DNA from: Deltaproteobacteria bacterium
Lineage (GTDB): Bacteria; Myxococcota_A; UBA9042; PHBI01; JACKFB01
Reading direction: 5' to 3'
NCBI GenBank assembly: GCA_020632695.1
Contig: JACKFB010000009.1
Coordinates: forward strand, 178,164 to 242,163
DNA: 64,000 bases
Both the position numbers and the translations under genes were made by a program. The notes under the pieces are model-generated. The model was not told where the DNA came from. It did no database searches and worked only from the letters and a program-made list of their open reading frames with translations. How positions within the stretch are numbered: the first letter of the stretch is position 1; every line of letters starts with the position of its first letter. This document shows, one piece after another, positions 8,155-17,369 of this stretch.

Positions 8155-10395
8155 ATGCCCGATTTCGAGGACAGCGGCTACCAGGGCATGTGGTTGCCCG
8201 GCCGGCGGGTCGACGGCGACGAGGGCATCGCGGTCATCGCCAAGCGGCGCTTCGCCATCGACCTGGCCAGCGCGGCCTGTGTGCCCAGCGATGACGCTAC
8301 GCCGGTGCGGATGACGGCGGAGCACCTCATCCCGGACGACCCGGCGAACTCGAGCGTCGTGCGGGCGCCGGAGATCGCGCTCCACAAGCCGAAGGTCGAC
8401 GTCATCGTGCTCGGGAGCGCGTACGCGCCCGGCGGCAAGCCCGCCAAGGAGTTCGAGGTGCGCCTGCGCATCGCCGGCGTGGTCGAGCGGCGGTTGCGCA
8501 TCGTCGGGCCGCGGGTGGCGCACTGGGTCGCGCCCAAGAAGATGCTGAGCAAGAAGGAGCGCGACAAGGGCGAGGAGCAGCTCTATCCGACGCCGGTGTT
8601 CGGCGAGCCGGAGCCGGTGGCGAAGCTGCCGCTCCGCTACGAGTACGCGTTCGGCGGCAAGGCGGCCATCGTGCTCGACGAGTACGTGCAGGAGCTGGCC
8701 GAGGCGGCCAAGGAGAAGCAGGCCGAGAAGCTCGAGCGCAAGGAGCGCGCCAAGGCGATCGAGGAGCAGGTGCGCAAGGAGGAGGAGGCCAAGGAGGCCG
8801 CGGCGCAGGCCAAGGCGGACAAGGGCAAGGTCACCGACGAGGGCGCCAGGGAGAAGGCGGACGCGGCGTTCGGCGACGGCGCGACGGGGTTCCTGGACGC
8901 CGAGATGCTGGCGCGGCTGGAGGCGGAGGAGGGGGCCGAGGAGCACCTGGATGTGGCGTCGCCGTACCGGCTGGGCGAGCAGGACGAGGTCGCGCCGGCC
9001 GAGGCGACGGGCGACGCGGACGACGAGGAGGAGGCGGGCGAGGCCACCGAAGAGGCCGAGGCGCCGGGGCCCTTCAGCGAGGGGACGGCGGTCATCGACA
9101 TCACCGACCTGGAGACGCGCGACGAGCTGGGCGAGGTGCTGTCGGAGCGCCACCTGGAGCGGCGGGCGCAGCTCACCGACGGCGAGGGCACGATGCTGGT
9201 CCGCACCGAGGGGATGGGCGACGTGAGCCTGACCGATGAGGGCTGGATCGACGAGGCCGGCCGGCGCCCGGAGCCGGTGGAGGCGCCGGTGGTCGAGGAG
9301 AGCCCCTACCCGCTGGTGCCGAGCCCGTCCAATCCGGTGGGGCGCGGCTTCTGCGTGTGTCCGCTGGAGCCTGCCGTCGAGGGCCTGCCCCTTCCTTCCA
9401 TCGAGGACCCCGAGCGGCCGCTGCGCCCCGAGGAGCTGGTGCGCGACATCCTCGAGGTGGACTTCATGGCGCTGCCGACGCCGGTGGGCTTCGCGCCCTA
9501 TCCGTGCGCCTGGTTCCCGCGGGCCGCCCTGGCCGGGGTGATGCCGTGGGACCTGGAGACCGCCAAGGACGCGATGAAGAAGGCCACCGAGGGCCTGGAC
9601 CCGGAGGACCCCGACGACGCCGACACCATCGCCAGGATCGAGGCGATGGAGATCCCGGTGATGCAGGCGGGGTGGTTCCAGGAGGCGCACCCGTGGCTGC
9701 AGGTGGAGCGGCTCAACGGCGACGAGGAGGTCTACCTCGACAACCTCACGCCGGAGGGGAACCTCTTCTTCCGGCTGCCCGGCATGCACCCGACGGCGAC
9801 GGTGGACCTGGGGCGCGGGGAGTCGCGGCTCTTCTTGACCCTGGACACGCTGACCATCGACCTGGAGGAGGCGGAGCATCCGGCGGTGGAGCTGCTCTGG
9901 CGCGGCTGGTACCCGCTGCGGGACATGGCGCAGCTCGACGAGGCGACGAAGCTGGAGTTCCGCTTGGGCGAGGTGGACCAGGTCGACTACATGGATCTCG
10001 CGCGGGAGGCGGAGACCGGGTCGACCCGCGAGGGCGGCCTGACCTCGTTCATCCAGGCCATGCCCGACGAGGACGAGGAGGACGAGCGCTTCACGAAGGA
10101 CGCCGAGGCCGACCGGAAGTACAAGGACGTGGTGGCGCGGGCGCCGACCTCGGAGGGGGTGGGCCCGCCGAAGGACGAGGGCGGCACGGCCATCATCGAC
10201 CTGGAGGGCGAGCACCGGCTGACCGAGGACTGGGAGGAGCCCTACACCGAGGGGAAGGGCGCCGTGGAGGAGGACGCGGCAGCGCGGGCGAAGGAGAAGG
10301 CGAAGGCCAAGGAGGCGGCCATCAAGAAGAAGGCGCGGGAGCGGCTGATCGAGGAGCTGGGGCCCGAGGACGCGGGCGAGGACGAGGAATCGTGA
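8155..10395 (+). CDS. DUF2169 family T6SS adaptor with a long charged insertion
   Basis: 746 residues. ATG 8155 is chosen because GAGAGG precedes it by six bases; a GTG at 8125 would add ten residues. The N-terminal part has the DUF2169 pattern (KPKVDVIVLGSAYAPGG, later LPLRYEYAFGG). The family resumes near residue 392 with NPVGRGF, then LPSIEDPERPL and PVGFAPYPCAWFPRAAL. Between them (about 178-390) sits a highly charged Glu/Lys/Ala-rich, coiled-coil-prone insertion not typical of the family. The C-terminus is again Lys/Glu-rich. DUF2169 proteins are chaperone-like adaptors that load effectors onto PAAR/VgrG. Three G-T-x-x-x-(I/V) type sites occur (Thr311, Thr346, Thr678); see findings. No effector domain is recognisable, so the effector may be elsewhere. 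Confidence 0.8.
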   Translation: MPDFEDSGYQGMWLPGRRVDGDEGIAVIAKRRFAIDLASAACVPSDDATPVRMTAEHLIPDDPANSSVVRAPEIALHKPKVDVIVLGSAYAPGGKPAKEFEVRLRIAGVVERRLRIVGPRVAHWVAPKKMLSKKERDKGEEQLYPTPVFGEPEPVAKLPLRYEYAFGGKAAIVLDEYVQELAEAAKEKQAEKLERKERAKAIEEQVRKEEEAKEAAAQAKADKGKVTDEGAREKADAAFGDGATGFLDAEMLARLEAEEGAEEHLDVASPYRLGEQDEVAPAEATGDADDEEEAGEATEEAEAPGPFSEGTAVIDITDLETRDELGEVLSERHLERRAQLTDGEGTMLVRTEGMGDVSLTDEGWIDEAGRRPEPVEAPVVEESPYPLVPSPSNPVGRGFCVCPLEPAVEGLPLPSIEDPERPLRPEELVRDILEVDFMALPTPVGFAPYPCAWFPRAALAGVMPWDLETAKDAMKKATEGLDPEDPDDADTIARIEAMEIPVMQAGWFQEAHPWLQVERLNGDEEVYLDNLTPEGNLFFRLPGMHPTATVDLGRGESRLFLTLDTLTIDLEEAEHPAVELLWRGWYPLRDMAQLDEATKLEFRLGEVDQVDYMDLAREAETGSTREGGLTSFIQAMPDEDEEDERFTKDAEADRKYKDVVARAPTSEGVGPPKDEGGTAIIDLEGEHRLTEDWEEPYTEGKGAVEEDAAARAKEKAKAKEAAIKKKARERLIEELGPEDAGEDEES

Positions 10396-10438
10396 ACGGG
10401 GAAGGCCTGACGAGGCGTCGGGCCCAGGAGCTGGCGGC

Positions 10439-10996
10439 GTGATCATCGGGTTGACGGGCAAGTATGCGGCCGGCAAGGGCACCGTGGCTGAGGTGCTGAA
10501 GCGGCAGGGCTTTCGCTACCACTCGCTGTCGGACATCCTCCGCGAGGAGCTGGCGCAGAGCGGGCAGGCGGAGAGCCGCGAGGCCCTGCTGGCGATGGGC
10601 AACGCGCTGCGGCGCCAGGGCGGCCCCGGGGTGCTGGCCGAGCGGCTGGTCCCGCGCCTGCGCACGGGCGACCACATCGTCGACTCCATCCGCAACCCGG
10701 CGGAGGTCACCGCGCTGCGCGCCCTGGACGGCTTCGTGCTGCTGGCCGTGGACGCGGCGCCGGCCGTGCGCTTCGAGCGGCTGCGAGAGCGCGCGCGCAT
10801 CGGCGACCCCACCGGCTGGGAGGAGTTCACCGCGCTGGAGGCGCGCGAGAACGTGAGCGCGGACCCCGCCGCGCAGCAGCTCCTGGCCACGTCGGCGCTG
10901 GCCGACCGGGTGTTGATGAACGATGGGGACATCGAGGCCCTCGAGGTCGGCGTGTCGGAGCTGCTCGCGGAGCTGAGGGCCTCGGTGCAGGGTTGA
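10439..10996 (+). CDS. P-loop nucleotide kinase-like protein (dephospho-CoA kinase-like fold)
   Basis: 185 residues, GTG start with CAGGAG eight bases upstream. The N-terminus MIIGLTGKYAAGKGTVAEVL is a Walker A of the nucleoside-monophosphate kinase/dephospho-CoA kinase type. It is followed by FRYHSLSDILREE and by HIVDSIRNPAEVTALR, a lid/substrate region also seen in P-loop domains attached to dCMP deaminases. No deaminase domain follows. The substrate is unknown. A housekeeping coaE is usually about 200 residues with a different DxD motif, so coaE is possible but not favoured. It is co-directional with the upstream DUF2169 gene, and its stop overlaps the next gene's TTG start (TTGA), implying coupled translation with the transporter. 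Confidence 0.7.
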   Translation: MIIGLTGKYAAGKGTVAEVLKRQGFRYHSLSDILREELAQSGQAESREALLAMGNALRRQGGPGVLAERLVPRLRTGDHIVDSIRNPAEVTALRALDGFVLLAVDAAPAVRFERLRERARIGDPTGWEEFTALEARENVSADPAAQQLLATSALADRVLMNDGDIEALEVGVSELLAELRASVQG

Positions 10997-11775
10997 GCGT
11001 CGCGCCAGGGCCCGGATCGACCGCCGGCCACGCGGGGATCGTGGCCCGCGGGCTGCGACGCCACTTCGGCGCCATCGCCGCGGTCGACGGCATCGATCTG
11101 GACGTGCCGCCGGGCTCGGTCGTCGGGTTGCTCGGGCCCAACGGCGCAGGCAAGACCACGGCGATGCGCATCCTCGCCACCCTGCTGGTGCCGCAGGCCG
11201 GCACGGCGACCGTCGCCGGCGTCGACGTGGTGGCGGATCCCCTCGGCGTCCGGCGCCGCCTGGGCTATCTCACCGGCGACACCGGCCTCTACGGCCGCCT
11301 CACGCCCCGGGAGATCCTCCGCTACATCGGGCGTCTCCACGGCATGAGCGGCCAGGCGCTGGCCGCCCGCATCGAGCACCTCTCGCACGCCATGGGCCTC
11401 GACGCCTTCGTCGACCGCCGCGCCGAGACCCTGTCCACCGGGCAGAAGCAGCGCGTGTCCATCGCCCGGGCGGTGCTGCACGACCCGCCGGTGCTCATCC
11501 TCGACGAGCCCACCAGCGGACTCGACATCCTCGCCGCCAGCGAGGTGCTGCGCTTCTTTCGTGACGAGGCCGACCGCGGCAAGGCGGTCATCCTCTCCAC
11601 GCACATCCTGGCCGAGGTCGAGCTCATCTGCGACCGGGCCGCCATCATCCACCACGGCCGCATCCGGGCCGAGGGCTCCCTCGAGGAGCTGCGCGAGGCC
11701 TCCGGCGCCGACACCCTGGCCCGCGGCTTCTTCACCCTGCTCGGCGAGGCCCCCGCCGGCGGAGCACCGACGTGA
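10993..11775 (+). CDS. ABC transporter ATP-binding protein (NatA-like)
   Basis: A 260-residue ABC ATPase with Walker A LLGPNGAGKTTAM, Q-loop region ATLLVPQAG, signature LSTGQKQRVSIA, Walker B VLILDEPTSGLD and H-loop STHIL. NatA/CcmA-type exporters of the ABC-2 class share this form, and the next gene is a NatB-like permease. The start is ambiguous. TTG at 10993 overlaps the previous stop; GTG at 11041 (VARGLRRHF) would give a more typical N-terminus. The stop overlaps the permease start (GTGA), so the two are translationally coupled and should form one complex at the inner membrane. Confidence 0.9.
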   Translation: MSVAPGPGSTAGHAGIVARGLRRHFGAIAAVDGIDLDVPPGSVVGLLGPNGAGKTTAMRILATLLVPQAGTATVAGVDVVADPLGVRRRLGYLTGDTGLYGRLTPREILRYIGRLHGMSGQALAARIEHLSHAMGLDAFVDRRAETLSTGQKQRVSIARAVLHDPPVLILDEPTSGLDILAASEVLRFFRDEADRGKAVILSTHILAEVELICDRAAIIHHGRIRAEGSLEELREASGADTLARGFFTLLGEAPAGGAPT

Positions 11776-13769
11776 GCCCGCTCGCCGCCGCCCGCATCAT
11801 CTGGGCCAAGGAGCTGCTCGAGGCGCTCCGCGACCGCAAGACCCTCATCATCATGGTGGTGCTGCCGCTGGTGATCTACCCGCTGGTCTTCATCGGCCTG
11901 AGCCAGGCCACCATGGCCCAGCGCGAGCGCATCGAGGCGGAGCAGCTCAGCCTGGGGCTCGCCGGCGCCGAGCCGCCCGAGGCGCTGCGCTCGGCCCTGG
12001 ACGCCCTCGAGGCCAGCGAGCTGCTCCACGTCGACGACGCGGCCGCCGCGGTGGGGCAGGGCGAGGTGGCGGCGGCGCTCACCGTCCCCGAGGACGCCGT
12101 CGCCACCCTGGCCGCCGGCGGCCAGGTCCCCATCACCGTCGTCTTCGACGGCTCCGACGATCGCTCCCACGAGGCCGAGAGCCGCCTCAGGCGCGCGGTC
12201 ACCGACTTCATCACCTCGGTCCGTGCCCAGCGCCTCGCCGACGCGAAGCTCAGCCCCGAGTACATCGACCCGGTCGCCCTCAGCACCGACAACGTCGCTC
12301 CCCCCGCGCGCCAGGGCGGCTTCATCCTGGGCCAGATCCTGCCGATGCTGGTCAGCTTCCTCATGATCGGCGCCGCCTTCTACCCGGCCATCGACCTCAC
12401 CGCCGGCGAGAAGGAGCGCGGCACCCTGCAGACCCTGCTCACGGCGCCCATCCCCTCCATCAGCATCGTCGCCGGCAAGTTCGCCGCCGTGGTGACGCTC
12501 TCGATCATCACCGGCGCCCTGAACCTGCTGGCCCTGGGCCTGGTCGCCGCCAGCATCCCGTTGCCCGACGAGCTGCAGAGCCAGATCGTGTTCTCCGTCG
12601 CGCCGCTGCCGCTGCTGCTGCTGCTGGTCTGCATGGTCCTGCTCGGCATGATGTTCGGCGCCCTGATGATGGCCGTCGCCGTCACCGCGCGCAGCTTCAA
12701 GGACGCCCAGAGCTACCTGACCCCGCTCTACCTGCTCTGCATCTTCCCCCTGATGGTGTCGAGCCTTCCCGGCGTCACCCTCGGCCCCCTCACCGCCGCC
12801 TTTCCGGTCGTCAACCTGGCCCTGGCCATGAAGCAGCTCCTGCTCGGCGTCGTCGACTGGCCGCTGCTCGCGGTCACCGGCCTGACGACGCTCGCGTTCG
12901 CGGCCCTGGCCCTGACCCTGGCCGCGCGCGTCTTCTCCATGCAGGCCGTCCTCCTCGGCGGCGACGGCCCCAGCGCGCTCTTCCGTCGCCGCGACGGCGG
13001 CACCCTGCGCCCGCCCGTGCCCACACCGGGCGAGGCCACCACCGTCCTGGCGCTGGTCCTGCTCTCCATGTTCTACGGCACGCTCGCGCTCAGCGGCGCG
13101 CCGCTGATCCTCATCATCCACGCCACCCAGTGGCTCTTCATCCTCTGCCCGCCGCTGCTGGCCGCCCTCGGCCTGCGCCTGGACCTGCGCCAGACCTTCG
13201 CCCTGCGCCGCCCACCCCTGTGGGCCCTGGCCGCCGCCGCCGCCCTGGGGTCTGGCCTCTGGCTCGCCGCCCTGCGCCTGCTCGAGCACCTCAGCGGCGA
13301 CTGGCTCCCGGTACCCAGCCCCGGCGTGCAGGCCCTCGGCGAGGCGCTCGCCTCCCTCGGCGCCGACCCGCGCACCGCCATCCCGCTCTTCGCCGGCGTC
13401 GCCCTGGCCCCGGCGCTCTGCGAGGAGGCGCTCTTCCGCGGCTTCCTGCTGCAGTCGCTCCGTCGCAACCTCAGCGACCGCAGCGCCATCCTGCTCTCGG
13501 CCGCGCTCTTCGCGCTCTACCACCTCGAGCCGGCGCAGATGCCCACCACCTTCGTCATCGGCCTCATCCAGGCCGCCCTGGTCATCCGCAGCCGCAGCCT
13601 CTGGCCCGCCGTGCTCCTGCACTTCCTCCACAACGGCCTCGCGCTCGCCTCCCAGCTCTACCTGCCCGAGGAGCTGCTCCACGGTACGCCCATCCTCACC
13701 CTGCTCCTGCTGCCCGCCGCCGGCCTCGCCCTGCTGGCCACCCGCCGCCGCGGCGCCGGGACGCCATGA
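11772..13769 (+). CDS. NatB-like ABC-2 permease fused to a CPBP intramembrane protease
   Basis: 665 residues. Residues 1-400 are an ABC-2/NatB permease: a first membrane helix (TLIIMVVLPLVIYPLVFIGL), a large extracytoplasmic domain and a cluster of membrane helices (about 185-390) containing AGEKERGTLQTLLTAPI. The C-terminal third is a CPBP (CAAX/Abi) metalloprotease-like domain with EEALFRGFLLQ, LFALYHL and LLHFLHNGLA, which supply the Glu and His residues of the proposed active site. ABC-2 plus CPBP fusions are known. The protease half may mature or regulate an exported peptide, which is inference. It sits between the ATPase and a Ser/Thr kinase, with 4-base overlaps on both sides. Confidence 0.85.
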   Translation: MSPLAAARIIWAKELLEALRDRKTLIIMVVLPLVIYPLVFIGLSQATMAQRERIEAEQLSLGLAGAEPPEALRSALDALEASELLHVDDAAAAVGQGEVAAALTVPEDAVATLAAGGQVPITVVFDGSDDRSHEAESRLRRAVTDFITSVRAQRLADAKLSPEYIDPVALSTDNVAPPARQGGFILGQILPMLVSFLMIGAAFYPAIDLTAGEKERGTLQTLLTAPIPSISIVAGKFAAVVTLSIITGALNLLALGLVAASIPLPDELQSQIVFSVAPLPLLLLLVCMVLLGMMFGALMMAVAVTARSFKDAQSYLTPLYLLCIFPLMVSSLPGVTLGPLTAAFPVVNLALAMKQLLLGVVDWPLLAVTGLTTLAFAALALTLAARVFSMQAVLLGGDGPSALFRRRDGGTLRPPVPTPGEATTVLALVLLSMFYGTLALSGAPLILIIHATQWLFILCPPLLAALGLRLDLRQTFALRRPPLWALAAAAALGSGLWLAALRLLEHLSGDWLPVPSPGVQALGEALASLGADPRTAIPLFAGVALAPALCEEALFRGFLLQSLRRNLSDRSAILLSAALFALYHLEPAQMPTTFVIGLIQAALVIRSRSLWPAVLLHFLHNGLALASQLYLPEELLHGTPILTLLLLPAAGLALLATRRRGAGTP

Positions 13770-15352
13770 ACCTCACCTTCTGCGCGACCTGTCGCCGCTA
13801 CTTCACCGCCCTCGAGCGCTGCCCCGTCGACGACGCGCCGCTCTCGCCGCTCCCCCGCACCTGGCCCGGCGCCGACGCCCGCTTCGAGGGCTACGTCCTG
13901 CACGCCCCCATCGCCGCCGGCGGCATGAGCCGCATCTACCGCGGCACCTGCCTGCGCGACTCCCGCCCGGTCGCCATCAAGGTGCTGACGCCCGCCCTCG
14001 CGCGCCACGCCCACACCGTCGAGCGCTTCTTCCGCGAGGCCCGCCTCAGCCGCGTCCTCGACCACCCCAACGTGGTGCACGTCGAGGCCTTCGGCGTCTC
14101 GGAGGACGGCCACCCCATGATGGTCATGGAGCTGCTGGGCGGCGAGAGCCTCGAGTCGGCGCGACGCCGCGGGCCCATGCCCTGGGAGCGCGCGGTACAC
14201 ATCGCCATCGAGATCTGCCACGCCCTGGGTCACGCCCACGGGCGCCGCATCGTCCACCGCGACGTCAAGCCGGCCAACATCCAGCTCACCGGCACCCCAG
14301 GCCCCGACGAGCGCGCGCTCCTCATCGACTTCGGCATCGCCTACGTGGCGGCCGACGCCTCCTTCAGCGCGCCAGCCCCGGGCTCCCAGCGCGTCATCGG
14401 CACCCCGGCCTACATGAGCCCCGAGCAGATCCGCGGCCTCCCCCTCGATGGCCGCAGCGATCTCTACGCGCTGGGCGTGGTGCTCTTCGAGCTGCTCGCC
14501 GGCCGGCGACCCTTCGAGAGCGATGACCCGGCGGAGCTGTGCCGCATGCACCTGCAGGAGCGCCCGCCCCATCTGGAGGAGGCGCTGCCCGACGGCGCGG
14601 GCGTCCCCCCGGCGCTGTGCGGCATCGTCGACCAGCTCCTCTGCCGCGCGCCGTCGAGCCGCCAGCCCGGCGTCGGCGCGCTGCTGGCCATGCTGCAGGG
14701 TATCGCGCCGCCCTCACGGCGCCGCCTCCCGACTCGCCCCCGCGCCGGCGACGGGCCGCCGCCGACGCTCCACGGCGTGCCGGCGCGAGACGGCGGCACC
14801 TGCGAGCGGGGCGCCGGCGTGGCGCTGCTGCACGTGCGGCTCGAGTGGGACGGCGAGGGCGAAGCGGCCGGGTCTGCGGAGGCGCCCTCGGCCTCCGACC
14901 GCCTCATCTCGGCGTGGCGGGACCGGGTCGAGCGCGCCGGCGGCCTGGTCCAGGAGCCCGAGCTCGGCTCGGCGCGGGCCTGGCTCGGGATGCTCAGCCC
15001 GGGAGAGCCCCCACGGCGCGTGCTCCTGCGGGCCATCCGGCTCTTCGAGACCCTCGTGGAGGCGGCCCCCCGCTGGCACGACGCCGGCGCCCATCCCCCG
15101 AGGGTCCACGGGGGCATCGTGGTGCGCGCCGACGCCGACGCAGCCGATCCGGAGCGGGGCATGGTCTTCTGCGACGCCGACGCCGAGGCTGCCTGGTATC
15201 TCGCTGGCGCCAGCGAGCCCGGGCAGGTGCTGCTCGACGCCCGGGCCGCCTTCGCCCTCGGAGACGCCCGCCCCATCTGCCCGGCCGCCGCCGTGCCGCG
15301 CACCGCCGATCAGTCGGCCATCCCGGCATGGAGCCTGCTGCCCGAGCCCTGA
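13766..15352 (+). CDS. Ser/Thr protein kinase with zinc ribbon and degenerate cyclase-like C-terminal domain
   Basis: 528 residues; the ATG overlaps the permease stop (ATGA). An N-terminal CATC...CPVDD ribbon matches the one in the kinase at 2088-5714. The kinase domain (about 40-310) has VAIK, HRDVKPANI, DFGIAY and SPEQ and looks catalytically complete. After a proline/arginine-rich linker, residues 360-525 resemble a class III nucleotide cyclase: the HGGIVVRADAD strand, then GMVFCDADAEAAWYLAGA and a PGQVLLDARAAFAL end. The two metal-binding aspartates and the transition-state residues expected of an active cyclase are not obvious, so this is probably a sensory or binding relic. Tight coupling to the exporter suggests that the kinase controls, or is controlled by, transport. 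Confidence 0.85.
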   Translation: MNLTFCATCRRYFTALERCPVDDAPLSPLPRTWPGADARFEGYVLHAPIAAGGMSRIYRGTCLRDSRPVAIKVLTPALARHAHTVERFFREARLSRVLDHPNVVHVEAFGVSEDGHPMMVMELLGGESLESARRRGPMPWERAVHIAIEICHALGHAHGRRIVHRDVKPANIQLTGTPGPDERALLIDFGIAYVAADASFSAPAPGSQRVIGTPAYMSPEQIRGLPLDGRSDLYALGVVLFELLAGRRPFESDDPAELCRMHLQERPPHLEEALPDGAGVPPALCGIVDQLLCRAPSSRQPGVGALLAMLQGIAPPSRRRLPTRPRAGDGPPPTLHGVPARDGGTCERGAGVALLHVRLEWDGEGEAAGSAEAPSASDRLISAWRDRVERAGGLVQEPELGSARAWLGMLSPGEPPRRVLLRAIRLFETLVEAAPRWHDAGAHPPRVHGGIVVRADADAADPERGMVFCDADAEAAWYLAGASEPGQVLLDARAAFALGDARPICPAAAVPRTADQSAIPAWSLLPEP

Positions 15353-15495
15353 CGCGGAGCCCCAGCCCGCCCGCCCGGTAGCGGCGCGGTCGCGCGGGTT
15401 CGCGTCCGGCCGGAGCCTTGCCCGGCGCGGCGACGGCGCCTATGCTGGGTCGGCGGGGCGCCGCGCTCGGTGCGCCCGCCACAGGAGAGCGCCAG

Positions 15496-16602
15496 ATGCT
15501 GCAAGAATCCGCGCCCATCGATCAGCGCGTGCTCGGGACCTTCGACGCCGTCGGCGTCGTGGGCTCGCGCTTCCGCGAGGAGCTCCTCCACGAGCTCAAG
15601 GCAAAGCTCCTCCGGCGCGAAGGCCGCGACCTCATCGAGGTGTGCGGGCCCGCTGGCAGCGGGCGCAACACCGTGGCGCTGGCGGCGCACGCGGCAGCCG
15701 CCGACGTGTTGGGCCGCACCGGCCCGCGGGTCAGCGTCGACTGCGCCAGCGACGTGGCCACCTCGTCGCTGCGCGAGCGCGTCGAGCGCGCTGCGGCCGA
15801 GGCGCGAGGCGGGACCCTGATGATCGACCGCGTCGAGGCCCTGGAGCCGGGCGCGCGCGCCTCCCTCCGGTCCACCCTGGACGCCGCCCCCGGCGATGTC
15901 CTCGTGCTGGCGCTGGATGGTCAGGCCGCCGACACCGGTCTCGGACAGCGAGCCAGCACCCGCATCGACGTCAAACCGCTGCATCAGCGTGAAGACGACA
16001 TCTGGGAGCTGATCGACCACTTCTTCACGACCACCGCCGCCGAGGCCGAGCTGGTCGGCTGCCGGGGCTTCTCCCGTCAGGCCAAGGCCGACATCGCCGA
16101 GGCGGTGCGTCAGACCGAGCTGGCCAGCGTCCGGCGGCTGCAGGCGATCGTGCGCGATCTGGTCTTCGACGTGGCGGTGCTCGGCGAGGTGCCGCTCAAG
16201 ATCACCAGCGACCACGTGCGCCCCACCCTCGAGGGGCGCTGGTCCCAGACGCCGGCCGACCGTGCGGCGCGCGAGGCCGCCCTGGTCGCCAGCCAGTTCG
16301 ACGACCAGTTCAACCCGTCGCTGCTCGAGCGCCTCTCGACGATCCACGGCGTCTCCCCGGACCTGCTCGAGCGGCAGGCGCGGGTCCTGGGCGAGCTCAT
16401 CGAGGGCATGGACGACGTCCCGCGCAGCTACCGGAACATCATGGACCGGGCCGACGACGTGTCACGGGCGGCCTTGTGGCTGCTCAGCGGTGCGTCGACC
16501 CAGGCGGAGTTCCGGCGCTTCTTCGGAGAAGCGCGCTTCATGCGGCCGACCAAGAGCGTGGCCTGGGCCTTCTACAACCGAGCCTTCAAGCGCGAGACCT
16601 GA
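15496..16602 (+). CDS. Degenerate NtrC-type AAA protein (no GAFTGA, altered Walker A)
   Basis: 368 residues. ATG 15496 is chosen over 15418 because AGGAGA lies eight bases upstream. The central part follows the sigma54-activator AAA fold. The P-loop reads GPAGSGRNT instead of GxxGxGKT/S, with Arg replacing the essential Lys. The Walker B strand is TLMIDRVEAL (DR, not DE), and the late segment PLHQREDDIWELIDHFF matches the 'LRERxxDIxxLxxHF' of NtrC proteins. The GAFTGA loop that contacts sigma54 is missing. It therefore probably does not hydrolyse ATP in the usual way and may act as a scaffold or decoy. The helical C-terminal half is unfamiliar. It opens a three-gene overlapping set with the two genes downstream. 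Function unknown. Confidence 0.7.
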   Translation: MLQESAPIDQRVLGTFDAVGVVGSRFREELLHELKAKLLRREGRDLIEVCGPAGSGRNTVALAAHAAAADVLGRTGPRVSVDCASDVATSSLRERVERAAAEARGGTLMIDRVEALEPGARASLRSTLDAAPGDVLVLALDGQAADTGLGQRASTRIDVKPLHQREDDIWELIDHFFTTTAAEAELVGCRGFSRQAKADIAEAVRQTELASVRRLQAIVRDLVFDVAVLGEVPLKITSDHVRPTLEGRWSQTPADRAAREAALVASQFDDQFNPSLLERLSTIHGVSPDLLERQARVLGELIEGMDDVPRSYRNIMDRADDVSRAALWLLSGASTQAEFRRFFGEARFMRPTKSVAWAFYNRAFKRET

Positions 16603-17369
16603 TGGCGGCAGCACTGGACAACCGAAGCGCGCGGCCTGTGCGCCGTGTCAGCGACGAGCTCGCCTGGGAGCTGCTCCGCGACGAGTGGGAGCTGCTGCTC
16701 GCCATCGGCGCGGGCCCCACGGCGCTGGGCGACGCCGCGCGCCGCCTGGGCGAGTGCCCCGACGCGCTCGCGCCACGGGTGGAGCTGCTGGTGGAGCACG
16801 GACTGCTGAGCGAGGTGCCGGGCGGCGTGGCGATGGTGCCCGCCTTCCACAAGCGCCAGGAGGGCATGTCCAGCTATCTGCGCGACCTCGTGCTGGCGCG
16901 CATCGACCTGGCGGGCTGCCCGCCCATCGGCGCCCTGGTGCGGCGCGAGCTCGGCGGCGAGGACGCTCTGCGGGCCTTGCTCGGGCGCGCCGAGTCCAAC
17001 CTGCTCCCGGCGGTGGTCAGCGCCGCCAGCGCGCCGGAGAGCGACGCCAGTGAGCGTTTCCTCGCCGTGTTCGCCGTGACCAGCGCGTGCACGCCGGGCC
17101 CCAGCGACCGCGAGGGGCTGGTGGGCGAGGTGATGGCGGTGCTGCGCGCCGCCGCGCTCGAGCGGGCCAACGACGCCAACGTGGCGCCGTCGAAGCTTTG
17201 GGTCGCCGAGATGCGGGTCGATCCCGACGTCGCCTCGGGCATCTCCGACGCGATGGAAGCGTTCCTCTCCGAAGAGCCGGGCGGTGATGGCCCGGGCGCA
17301 GCCACATTTGCCGTCTGGCCCGTCCGCGCGCGAGCGCCGGGCCGGCCACGTGACAAGGTAGGATCATGA
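16602..17369 (+). CDS. Winged-helix-like protein of unknown function
   Basis: 255 residues. The ATG overlaps the upstream stop (TGATG) and its own stop overlaps the next ATG (ATGA), so it is translated with its neighbours. Residues 15-70 (LAWELLRDEWELLLAIGAG ... RVELLVEHGLLSEV) read like a winged helix-turn-helix of the MarR/ArsR sort. The remainder is alpha-helical with no motif I recognise; the region SAASAPESDASERFLAVFAV resembles the alpha/beta core of a ligand-binding domain. No membrane segment or signal peptide. Given the degenerate AAA protein before it and the tagged surface protein after it, a local regulator is plausible but unproven. Confidence 0.65.
   Translation: MAAALDNRSARPVRRVSDELAWELLRDEWELLLAIGAGPTALGDAARRLGECPDALAPRVELLVEHGLLSEVPGGVAMVPAFHKRQEGMSSYLRDLVLARIDLAGCPPIGALVRRELGGEDALRALLGRAESNLLPAVVSAASAPESDASERFLAVFAVTSACTPGPSDREGLVGEVMAVLRAAALERANDANVAPSKLWVAEMRVDPDVASGISDAMEAFLSEEPGGDGPGAATFAVWPVRARAPGRPRDKVGS

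Noticed and set aside
10439..10996. Naming the P-loop gene coaE
   Set aside because: The P-loop fits, but the motifs after it are closer to P-loop domains of other nucleotide kinases, so no symbol was given.
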